NCBI RefSeq assembly: GCF_015709455.1
Contig: NZ_JADNQW010000002.1
Coordinates: forward strand, 1-64,000
Reading direction: 5' to 3'
Source of the DNA: Methylosinus sp. H3A
GTDB taxonomy: Bacteria; Pseudomonadota; Alphaproteobacteria; Rhizobiales; Beijerinckiaceae
DNA length: 64,000 nt
Positions within the stretch are counted from its first letter, which is position 1; every line of letters starts with the position of its first letter. Below the pieces are notes generated by a model. It was not told where the DNA came from. It saw nothing but the letters and a program-made list of their open reading frames with translations, and did not search any database. Below, piece after piece: positions 18,139-25,291 of this stretch. The translations under genes and the position numbers were made by a program.

Positions 18139-18618
18139 TTACGACGCCGCGCGCTCGACAACACCGTTTGCGTCCGGAACGAGAATGGTCTGCCGCACTC
18201 GCGCCTTGGAAATCTGCGCCGTTGCGAAAGGCGTGTGTGCGCCACCGACGCCGACGCGTATGGCGGCGACCGAGGTGAAAATCATCCTGCGTCCTGCTCG
18301 GATCACGCTGGCTTGAAATTCCGCGATCGAATCGCGGGGCATCGGCGTCAGGATCGAGACCGCCATGTTCGTGCTGACCGCATATTCGTCAGGAGCCAGC
18401 AGAGGCAAAGTCGCGAGCATGCTGGTGACGTCCAGCATGGCGTAGGTCACGCCGCCATGCAGGCAGCGGCTCAGATTGTCGATGGCGGGGGTGACGACCA
18501 GTCGACAACGGCAGCGACCGGCTTCCTGCTCCAGCAGCTCCAGGCCGCAATAGCGCTGAAAGTCGTGCATGAGGAGCGCTCGGCTATGCAGGCGCGCATG
18601 ATCGGATATGTTGGTCAT
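18139..18618 (-). CDS. Hotdog-fold acyl-CoA thioesterase (PaaI-like), operon gene 6
   Basis: A 159-residue 4HBT/hotdog thioesterase. The motif LSRCLHGGVTYAMLDVTSML includes the HGG turn and the acidic residue (Asp) on the central helix that act in PaaI-type hydrolysis. The substrate is an acyl-CoA. The ATG overlaps the stop of the acyl-CoA dehydrogenase gene (ATGA), so the two are translationally coupled. As the last catalytic gene of a CoA-based operon, its inferred job is to release the free acid or to clear dead-end thioesters. Confidence 0.85.
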   Translation of the reverse strand: MTNISDHARLHSRALLMHDFQRYCGLELLEQEAGRCRCRLVVTPAIDNLSRCLHGGVTYAMLDVTSMLATLPLLAPDEYAVSTNMAVSILTPMPRDSIAEFQASVIRAGRRMIFTSVAAIRVGVGGAHTPFATAQISKARVRQTILVPDANGVVERAAS

Positions 18619-19700
18619 TCCGGTCTCCGTTCGAGTGAGCGAGCGATGATTTCGTTCATCACCTCGGTCGTGCCGCCGCCGATGGCGACGAGAGGGGCGT
18701 CGCGCAGGCTTCGCTCGGCGAGCGAAGGAGACACGCAGCCGGCCGCCCCGTGCAATCGAACCGCGATCTGCGCCGCGAATGCGAAGGCTGCGGTCGCCGC
18801 GTTCTTGGCCATCGCCACCTGGACTTCGCCGTCCTCGACGGTCGTCCGATCCACGAAATGACGGGCCATGGCGACGGCCGTGTGCAATTCGGCGAGAGTC
18901 TGGCGAACATGCGTCATGGCGATCAAAGGCGCGTTGCGAATGAGGCGGCTTCGGCTGTGCTTCAAAACGGCGGCGCTCACGACCTCGGCGGCGCTCGCCG
19001 CCGAGATCGCCAGATTGAGCCGCTCTCGCGTCAAGGCGCCGCGCAGGATTCGGCCGCTCCGGTCGGGGGCGGCGATCAGCCGCGCGCGGGCGTTCGCGAA
19101 GCGGATGGCCGCGAGTGGAAGGCAGCGCCAACCCGACGGCTCGAGAGGATATCCGATAATCTCCGCTTGCGGCTGCTCGACCAGGAAGAGGCCGAGGCCA
19201 TCGGGCGCACGTGCGCCGAGGACTAGGCAGTGGGCGCGCGCTCCATTGCAGATGAAGCGTTTCTCGCCGGTGATCCGCCACGCGCCGTCGGCTCCGAGCG
19301 CGGCGCGTGCGTCGAGCGCGGTCAGATCGGAACCGGCGTCCGGCTCGGTGAGGGCGAGGGCGATGATGCGCGCGCCCGCCAGCACATCGGCGATGACGGA
19401 TCCGAACGCCTCCGCTCCCGCCGATGCGAGGATCGACAGGCTGACGAAGTGCGAGCAGAGCCCTACCGCCAGCCCCTGCGATCCGCCGCGGGTGACTTCT
19501 TCGAGCAACATTCGCATCCGGGTCTGATGAATAGGCGGAACAGGCCCCGGAACGTCGCCGAGCGAGAGCAGGCGAGCCGCTCCCGCTTCGGCGTGCAGGC
19601 TCGCCGGATAGGCCCCGGCGCGTTCCCAGGCGTCGATATTCGGTTCGACACGCTCCGCGACGAAGGCGCGAAGCGCGGTCTGAAACATTTCGTCGTCCAT
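18615..19700 (-). CDS. Acyl-CoA dehydrogenase family protein, operon gene 5
   Basis: A 361-residue flavoprotein of the acyl-CoA dehydrogenase family, somewhat shorter than the usual 380. Blocks seen are ALALTEPDAGSDLTALDARA (FAD-contacting loop), WRITGEKRFICNGARA, and the C-terminal RLHGAAGCVSPSLAERSLRD with IGGGTTEVMNEIIARSL. Such enzymes make alpha,beta-unsaturated acyl-CoA and pass electrons to ETF, although some in biosynthetic clusters act as oxygenases or reductases. The start MDDEMFQ overlaps the monooxygenase stop (TGATG). A dehydrogenase is an odd partner for an HMG-CoA synthase/hydratase pair unless the branched acyl-CoA is further oxidised. Confidence 0.87.
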   Translation of the reverse strand: MDDEMFQTALRAFVAERVEPNIDAWERAGAYPASLHAEAGAARLLSLGDVPGPVPPIHQTRMRMLLEEVTRGGSQGLAVGLCSHFVSLSILASAGAEAFGSVIADVLAGARIIALALTEPDAGSDLTALDARAALGADGAWRITGEKRFICNGARAHCLVLGARAPDGLGLFLVEQPQAEIIGYPLEPSGWRCLPLAAIRFANARARLIAAPDRSGRILRGALTRERLNLAISAASAAEVVSAAVLKHSRSRLIRNAPLIAMTHVRQTLAELHTAVAMARHFVDRTTVEDGEVQVAMAKNAATAAFAFAAQIAVRLHGAAGCVSPSLAERSLRDAPLVAIGGGTTEVMNEIIARSLERRPE

Positions 19701-20824
19701 CAGAAAACCGTGGTTTCGGCGAGGCTTCTGAATTTCGTCAGCCGGTCCCGTAGCGCGTCGTTCGTCACCGAGCCCTCCTCGCGAAAATAAAACAGATCGG
19801 TCAGATCGCTCATGACCTCGAGCATCTCGCGCGAACGCAGCCGCACCCTGCGTGAATAGCGGCGCAGAGCGCTCGTGATGTCCGCGTCGCAATTGCAGAC
19901 GAGCGATTGAGCGAGAGCGAAGCCGTTCTCGAGGCCGAGCGTGAAGCCGTAACCGAGCGTGGGCAGCATGGCGTGCGCGCTGTCTCCGAGGAGCGTCACC
20001 CGGCCGCGGTGCCAGTTCTCGATATGCTTTATCGCGTGCAGGCGATTGTGGAGCATCGATTCGGGCGGCGTCGCGTCGACCATCGCCGGAAGAGGGTCGG
20101 CGATGTCGGCGATCGCGGCGCGAATTCCGTTCTTGTCGAGCAGCGGCCGATCGAGATGCCGATAGGCGTAGAACCAGTAACGCAGAGATCGGCTCTCATC
20201 GAGCGGATAGGTCACCACCCGAGCGCTGTCGTAGGTGAAGATCTGGCATCGGTCGCCGAGCAGCGCCGGATGCGCGAATTCGACGATGCCGCGGCAGGCC
20301 GCGACGCCCGTGTCGGCGACGATCGCCTCCGGGGCGACGGCGCTGCGCACCCGGGAGAAAACGCCATCGGCTCCGACGACGACATCGAAGCGACGTGAGA
20401 GCCCATCGGTGAAGTCGACCGTCACGCCATTCTCGTCCTGCGAGATCGACTCGCATCCGGCGTCGGCGGTGATGGCGTGAGCGTCGAGAGCGTCGCGCAG
20501 CATGCCGAACAACCGCTTGCGCGGGAACATCATCGCCGGCGCGGGAAACTCGAATCCTTCGAGCCGCACCGGCTGGCTGTGGATCAGTTTGCCGCGCCGG
20601 TCGAGCGTGTCGAGAAACTCGATCGGCTGACCGGCCGCCAGCAGACGATCGTCCCCGAACATGAAGCGCAGCACCTGCACGCCTTGCGGCCAGACATAGA
20701 TTCCCGAACCCGTGTCGCGCGGCCCGTCGCCGCGCTCGTATACCTCCGCTCCGACCCCGAAGCGTTTCAGGAGCAAGGCGAGGGCGAGGCCGTTGAGCCC
20801 CGCGCCGATGATTCCGATTTTCAT
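19700..20824 (-). CDS. FAD-dependent group A monooxygenase, operon gene 4
   Basis: A 374-residue flavoprotein hydroxylase of the PHBH/UbiH/salicylate hydroxylase type. The Rossmann fingerprint is GIIGAGLNGLALALLLKRFG. The DG motif is VVVGADGVFSRVRSAV and the GD motif is VTLLGDSAHAMLPTLGYGF. These bind FAD and NAD(P)H for hydroxylation with O2. The substrate is unknown. The start ATG overlaps the asparagine synthase stop by four bases. The enzyme implies an aromatic or activated carbon substrate, or an N-/C-hydroxylation step, in the pathway. Confidence 0.88.
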   Translation of the reverse strand: MKIGIIGAGLNGLALALLLKRFGVGAEVYERGDGPRDTGSGIYVWPQGVQVLRFMFGDDRLLAAGQPIEFLDTLDRRGKLIHSQPVRLEGFEFPAPAMMFPRKRLFGMLRDALDAHAITADAGCESISQDENGVTVDFTDGLSRRFDVVVGADGVFSRVRSAVAPEAIVADTGVAACRGIVEFAHPALLGDRCQIFTYDSARVVTYPLDESRSLRYWFYAYRHLDRPLLDKNGIRAAIADIADPLPAMVDATPPESMLHNRLHAIKHIENWHRGRVTLLGDSAHAMLPTLGYGFTLGLENGFALAQSLVCNCDADITSALRRYSRRVRLRSREMLEVMSDLTDLFYFREEGSVTNDALRDRLTKFRSLAETTVF

Positions 20825-22782
20825 GCCATCTCCTCCATGACGAGATTTTCCGTGGCGCCGCTTGTTTCACTGTTCATGCGGAAGCGCCGCTGCATCAGAC
20901 AGAGGCTGGCGATTTCCATGAACATCGGATCGAGCAGCGCCTGCTGGTCCGGCGGCAGGCCCGGCAATTCCGCGAGGGCCCGACGCACCAGTTTGGCGTC
21001 GAAGAAGGGTAGATCGAACAACGCGTCGCCGTGCAGCGCGTCGCGAACGAGCTGCGAGAGCCGGTCGTCATGACGCAGCATCGCCGGGGGCGCCCGGAAA
21101 TAGTGCTTCTTGCGCTTGTAGAGCGCCTCGGGGAGGAACGGACGCATCGCCTCGCGGAAGATATGCTTTTCCGTGCCTCCTTTGATCTTGAGCCAGACCG
21201 GAAGCCTACAGGCGTATTCGGCGACATGATGGTCCAGCAACGGCACTCGCCCTTCGACGCTGTGCGCCATCTCCATGCGATCGCCGAGCGTCGTCAAAAC
21301 GAAATTGGGTAGAAAGCTCTTGGCCCAAAGATACATCGAGCGATGCACCGGATCGCGGCCGGCGAGCCGGTGATGCGCCGTTCCGTTGTAGAAGCGTCGA
21401 TAGGGTCCGATCCCCGACCAGCGCCGCCTCGTCTCGCCGCCGTAGAGTGCTTGTAGAGCGCCGAACCAGCTCGACTGATTGTCGATCCAGGATACGCCGT
21501 GCCCGAGTTGCGCCGTCATCCAGGTCGCATCCGACGGAAGGCGTTCGCGCGCATAGCCGGCCTCGCTCGCCTTCAGCTTCGAGCGCAGCTCCTCGACGAC
21601 GTCGCAATCTTGATGCTGCGCGTTGTAGAGCAGCATGTCCCGCCGAAAATGCGGGTAACCGGCGAAAATCTCGTCGGAGCCCTCGCCGGTGAGCACGACT
21701 TTGAAACCGGCGTCCCGCACCGCTCGGCTGAGAAGATATTTGGCGACGCCATGCGCGTTGAAGAACGGCGTTTCATTGTGCCACAGCGCGTCGTCGAAAT
21801 TGTCGGCGAGATCATTCTGCGTCACGGGAATCGAGCAGAAGCGCGCGCCGGCGTGAGCCGCGGCCTGCTCGGCGAAGCGCCGTTCGTCATGGGCCTCGGA
21901 GTCGACGAAGGAGAGGTTATAGGCGTCGAGCGGAGCGCCGCTCAGATGCGTCGCGCATCCGAGCATCGCCGAGGAATCGATTCCGCCGCTGAGATAGATG
22001 GCGACCGGCACATCCGACCGCAAGCGCAAGCGCACCGCTTCGAGAATTTTCTCCCGCAGTCCGGCGACCGCCTCCGCTTCGTCGAAACGATCGTTGTCGA
22101 GCGAATCCGCGGAACTGAAATCGAGATCCCAATAGGTCTGCTCGCGCAATCCGCTCGGCGTCGCGGTGACGAAACGCCCGGGCGCGACGCTGCGGACTTT
22201 TTTGAACAGCGTCTGGTTCGAGAGATAGAAGCCGCGTGAGACATAGGCGTCCTCGTCCCAGATGGCCGGCACGCCGGCCGCCAGCAGCGCCTTGATCTCG
22301 GAGCCGATATAGATCGCTCCCTCGTGTTCGGCGATGAACAGCGGCTTGATCCCGAAGCGATCGCGCATGGCGACGAGTTGGCGTTCGTTCGCGTCGTAGA
22401 GCACGAGCGCGAACTCTCCGCGCAGGCGCTCGAGGCCCGCCGTGCCGAATTCGCGATAGAGATGCAGCGCGATCTCGCTGTCGCTTTCTGTGCGGAAAAC
22501 GCAGCCGCGGGCGCGAAGCTCGTCGCGTATGCGCTCGAAATCGTAAAACTCGCCATTGACGATCAGATGGATCGAGCCATCCGCGGAGGCGATCGGCTGC
22601 CGTCCGTTGCCGAGGCCTATGATGCTGAGCCGCGCGTGTCCGAATGCGACGTTCCCTCGCGGATCGATCCAGACGTCTCGTTCGTCTGGTCCGCGATGGC
22701 GAATGGCGGCCAGACCATCGAGAATTTTCGCGCGCGCCACAGGACGCGGACCGCTGTCGTAAATTGCCAAAAAACCACACAT
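20821..22782 (-). CDS. Asparagine synthase (glutamine-hydrolysing) family amidotransferase, operon gene 3
   Basis: A 653-residue AsnB-type protein. Starting at MCGFLAIYD puts Cys2 as the N-terminal nucleophile, and AGAGGAA lies about ten bases upstream. The class II glutaminase domain covers about 1-210 (HRGPDERD, NGEFYDFERIRDEL, FGIKPLF). The synthetase domain has the PP-loop YLSGGIDSSAML and LTGEGSDEIFAGYPHFRRD, and is complete to the end. Housekeeping AsnB makes asparagine. In biosynthetic clusters this family amidates carboxylic acids such as malonyl units. The embedding in a CoA-thioester operon favours the second role, by inference. It follows the hydratase gene after 48 bp. Confidence 0.9.
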   Translation of the reverse strand: MCGFLAIYDSGPRPVARAKILDGLAAIRHRGPDERDVWIDPRGNVAFGHARLSIIGLGNGRQPIASADGSIHLIVNGEFYDFERIRDELRARGCVFRTESDSEIALHLYREFGTAGLERLRGEFALVLYDANERQLVAMRDRFGIKPLFIAEHEGAIYIGSEIKALLAAGVPAIWDEDAYVSRGFYLSNQTLFKKVRSVAPGRFVTATPSGLREQTYWDLDFSSADSLDNDRFDEAEAVAGLREKILEAVRLRLRSDVPVAIYLSGGIDSSAMLGCATHLSGAPLDAYNLSFVDSEAHDERRFAEQAAAHAGARFCSIPVTQNDLADNFDDALWHNETPFFNAHGVAKYLLSRAVRDAGFKVVLTGEGSDEIFAGYPHFRRDMLLYNAQHQDCDVVEELRSKLKASEAGYARERLPSDATWMTAQLGHGVSWIDNQSSWFGALQALYGGETRRRWSGIGPYRRFYNGTAHHRLAGRDPVHRSMYLWAKSFLPNFVLTTLGDRMEMAHSVEGRVPLLDHHVAEYACRLPVWLKIKGGTEKHIFREAMRPFLPEALYKRKKHYFRAPPAMLRHDDRLSQLVRDALHGDALFDLPFFDAKLVRRALAELPGLPPDQQALLDPMFMEIASLCLMQRRFRMNSETSGATENLVMEEMA

Positions 22783-22830
22783 GATCCTATTCCTCTCCGG
22801 TGCGAAACGCATTCGAGGGAACGAAAAAAA

Positions 22831-23646
22831 TCAATCTGTCGCCGCCGGCGCCGCGAGCCAGGCGGGCGGCCGCCTGCCCAGGAACGCCGCCATGCCTTCA
22901 TGCGCCTCGGATGTGGTGCGGAGCCTTGCGATCAACCGGCGATTGGCGATCGTCTCCGCGCCGAGATTGTCTCGCGCCTGCAAGCGATCGAGGAGCGCCT
23001 TGCATTCGCGTAGCGCGACCGGACCACAGGATGCGATGGAGTCGAGGAGCGCTCTCGTTCGCGCCTCGAGCGCGGCCGCGTCGAGCACTTCGTGGACGAG
23101 GCCGTCCTCGAGAGCCTGGACCGCGTCGAAAGCCTCCGCCGCGAGGAAACGGCGCCGCGTCCGGCGCAGCCCGATGGCGCGGACCACATATGGGCTGATC
23201 ACGGCCGGCACGAGTCCGAGCAGGGGCTCGCTGAAACGGAAGGTCGCGCCCGTCTCGGCGAGGACGACGTCGGCGCAGCACAGCAGGCCGATCCCGCCGC
23301 CATAAGCGCAGCCCTGGGCTTTGGCCACGAGCGGAGCGGGGAGACCGGCGAGCGCGCCGAGCGCGGCGTCGAGACGCTCCGCGTCGAGGATGTTTTCGTC
23401 ATCCGACAATTCGGCGGCGCGCCGCATCCAAGCAAGGTCGGCGCCTGCGCAAAAATGCCTGCCTTCGGCGGTCAGGAGGACGGCGCGAAGCGCGCCGTCG
23501 CTGGCGAGCTCGGCGCAACCCTTTGCGATCGCATCGAGCATCGCCTCGTCGAGGGCGTTGCCGCGCTCCGGCCGCGCGAGGCGCAATTCGCCGATCACGG
23601 AGCCGTTGCGCGTGGTCGAGCGCGTGACGTGGACGGGCTGCGTCAT
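22831..23646 (-). CDS. Enoyl-CoA hydratase family, methylglutaconyl-CoA hydratase-like, operon gene 2
   Basis: A 271-residue crotonase-fold protein. The oxyanion-hole segments are RHFCAGADLAWMRRAAEL and AQGCAYGGGIGLLCCADVV. The block FSEPLLGLVPAVISPYVVRA and the following FDAVQALEDGLVHEV closely resemble bacterial LiuC-type methylglutaconyl-CoA hydratases, which keep one of the two crotonase glutamates (here Glu140) while the other is Gly. LiuC enzymes interconvert HMG-CoA and 3-methylglutaconyl-CoA. Placed four bases after an HMG-CoA synthase gene, it most likely dehydrates HMG-CoA. That direction is inferred, as known from the myxobacterial alternative isovaleryl-CoA route. Confidence 0.85.
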   Translation of the reverse strand: MTQPVHVTRSTTRNGSVIGELRLARPERGNALDEAMLDAIAKGCAELASDGALRAVLLTAEGRHFCAGADLAWMRRAAELSDDENILDAERLDAALGALAGLPAPLVAKAQGCAYGGGIGLLCCADVVLAETGATFRFSEPLLGLVPAVISPYVVRAIGLRRTRRRFLAAEAFDAVQALEDGLVHEVLDAAALEARTRALLDSIASCGPVALRECKALLDRLQARDNLGAETIANRRLIARLRTTSEAHEGMAAFLGRRPPAWLAAPAATD

Positions 23647-23650
23647 CGCT

Positions 23651-24841
23651 TTACGCCACGGCGTTGAGCTGGAGGTTGCGGGTGGCCGCGTAGACGCGGC
23701 GCTGCGCCTCGATCGCGGCCAGACGATAGCGTCCCGCGGTCTCCTCCGGGCAGACCCGATCTTCCGCCGATTTGGTGGAATTGTAGAACCAGGCCACATA
23801 GGTCGCGTAATCGATTTCGCGCCGCCCAGCGAGCAGAGCGCGATGGGCGCGCGTGCGCAAATGGCCGCGGTAGCCCTTGCGCACCGTCGCGGCGAAGAAC
23901 TCCCCGACCGAGCCGCTGCCATAGCTGAACAGGCCGATGTTGCGGCCGCCGAGATCCTCGGCGCAATTATCGAGCAAGGAGGCCAGGGCGATGTAGAGCG
24001 AGGCCGCATAGGTGTTGCCGATCTGGCGGCCGTAGGTCTGGCTCTCGGCGTAGCTCGTTTCGTCGAGATGGTCGGCGTCCGCGCCGGCCGCTTCACGCAG
24101 GGCGACGAAGGCCTTTTTCGACATTTTGGTGAAGGGCTGGTGGAAGCAGAGCTTTTCGATCGCGGCCAGCGGCAGGCCGTCCTTGCGACGAAAATCCGCA
24201 TAGGCTTCGCGCAAGGAGCGCAGATAGACGTCGATCGACAGCTTGCCGTCGACATAGGCGGCTTCCCGATGGTTCGGGCGCCAGAAATCCATGACGTCGA
24301 AGCTGAACAGGCCGCTCTGCGGATGAATCTCGACCAGGCTCGGGTTTTTGGCGATCACCATCGCGACGGCGCCCGCCCCTTGGGTGCATTCGCCTTCCGA
24401 ATTGCGCTCGTAGCGCGCGATGTCGGAGGCGATCACCAGAACTTTTTCGCTCGGCCGGTGACGCACGAGGTCGCACGCGAATTGGAGGCCCGCGGTGGCG
24501 CTGTAGCAGGCCTGTTTGAATTCGACGACGCGGCAGTTCGGGTTGAGCCCGAGCACGCCGTGAACGAACATCCCCGCCGATTTCGACTGATCGACGCCGC
24601 TCTCGGTGGCGAAGATCACCGTGCTGATGCGTTCGCGAACGTCATCGGTCAGAACCGGCGCGACGGCGTTGGCCGCCATGCTCACGATGTCTTCGTCCGG
24701 CGAGGGGACCGCCATTTGTTCCTGGCCGATCCCTTGGAGGTATTTGGCGGGATCGATGCCGTGCCGGTGGGCGAGATCCTCCAGCGGGTAGAAGAAACCT
24801 GGCGAGTAGATCGAGATGTCGTCGATTCCTACCGTTGTCAT
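23651..24841 (-). CDS. Bacterial-type hydroxymethylglutaryl-CoA synthase, operon gene 1
   Basis: A 396-residue thiolase-fold enzyme. Numbered from MTTVGIDD, the catalytic set is Glu80 (FATESGVDQSKS), Cys112 (FKQACYSATAGLQ) and His234 (CFHQPFTKMSKKA). These sit one residue from Glu79/Cys111/His233 of Staphylococcus MvaS, so the active site is complete. LFSYGSGSVGEFFAATV near the C-terminus is also typical. It condenses acetyl-CoA with acetoacetyl-CoA or an analogous beta-ketoacyl substrate. Alphaproteobacteria of this kind normally make isoprenoids by the MEP route and no other mevalonate gene is in the window, so a specialised-metabolism role, as with PksG-type beta-branching enzymes, is likely. 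The upstream ATG (MKGRD) is a less likely start. Confidence 0.9.
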   Translation of the reverse strand: MTTVGIDDISIYSPGFFYPLEDLAHRHGIDPAKYLQGIGQEQMAVPSPDEDIVSMAANAVAPVLTDDVRERISTVIFATESGVDQSKSAGMFVHGVLGLNPNCRVVEFKQACYSATAGLQFACDLVRHRPSEKVLVIASDIARYERNSEGECTQGAGAVAMVIAKNPSLVEIHPQSGLFSFDVMDFWRPNHREAAYVDGKLSIDVYLRSLREAYADFRRKDGLPLAAIEKLCFHQPFTKMSKKAFVALREAAGADADHLDETSYAESQTYGRQIGNTYAASLYIALASLLDNCAEDLGGRNIGLFSYGSGSVGEFFAATVRKGYRGHLRTRAHRALLAGRREIDYATYVAWFYNSTKSAEDRVCPEETAGRYRLAAIEAQRRVYAATRNLQLNAVA

Positions 24842-25291
24842 GTCTCTGCCCTTCATCTGTTCGAACGATCTGACGCGAGCTCGATGAGCGCGCTACCAAG
24901 CTGAAGCTTAAATCGTTTTGCGCGTCGTTTTTAATAAAACTGTCAAAAACCGAATTTCTATTCGGTCACCCCAATTTATGCGGGCATCCAAAAAGGAACA
25001 CGGCGGCGCGCTGATCCATTCACTGCTTCAGCTTGCCCAGCGACTTCGCTCTTATCGCACGTTGATATCGTTAATAGGTAATCAAATTTTTTCACTATTG
25101 TACACGATATTTATACTGCCCGGATTTCCGTGGGAATTGACGTTCTTTTCATAAAAAAACCATAATATGTTAACTCGCTAGTCTGATCACCGACTTAGAA
25201 GAATATTACAATTTTGTCTTCCAAAACGAGAATAATCGATCTGCGACTTCGTGGGCGGGGCCCTGAAACGTTTCGGGCTTCGAAGGAGGCG
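24842..25291. promoter_or_regulatory. AT-rich upstream region of the HMG-CoA synthase operon
   Basis: This 450-bp gap separates the RND gene stop from the operon start. It is much richer in A+T than its neighbours, mainly 25040-25200, and has no convincing gene. It should hold the operon promoter. On the reverse strand a TTGACA hexamer (24938-24943) lies next to a perfect inverted repeat. The base shift may mark a transfer boundary. Confidence 0.45.
24950..24965. promoter_or_regulatory. Inverted repeat, candidate operator of the HMG-CoA synthase operon
   Basis: CCGAATTTCTATTCGG is a perfect 6-bp inverted repeat with a 4-bp spacer, about 110 bp upstream of the first gene and beside a TTGACA hexamer on the reverse strand. 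It could bind the LysR regulator encoded at the other end of the operon. That pairing is only inferred. Confidence 0.4.

Noticed and set aside
18139..24841. Leucine/isovalerate catabolic (liu) operon
   Set aside because: Acyl-CoA dehydrogenase and a LiuC-like hydratase are present, but no methylcrotonyl-CoA carboxylase or HMG-CoA lyase; an HMG-CoA synthase and an AsnB protein are there instead.
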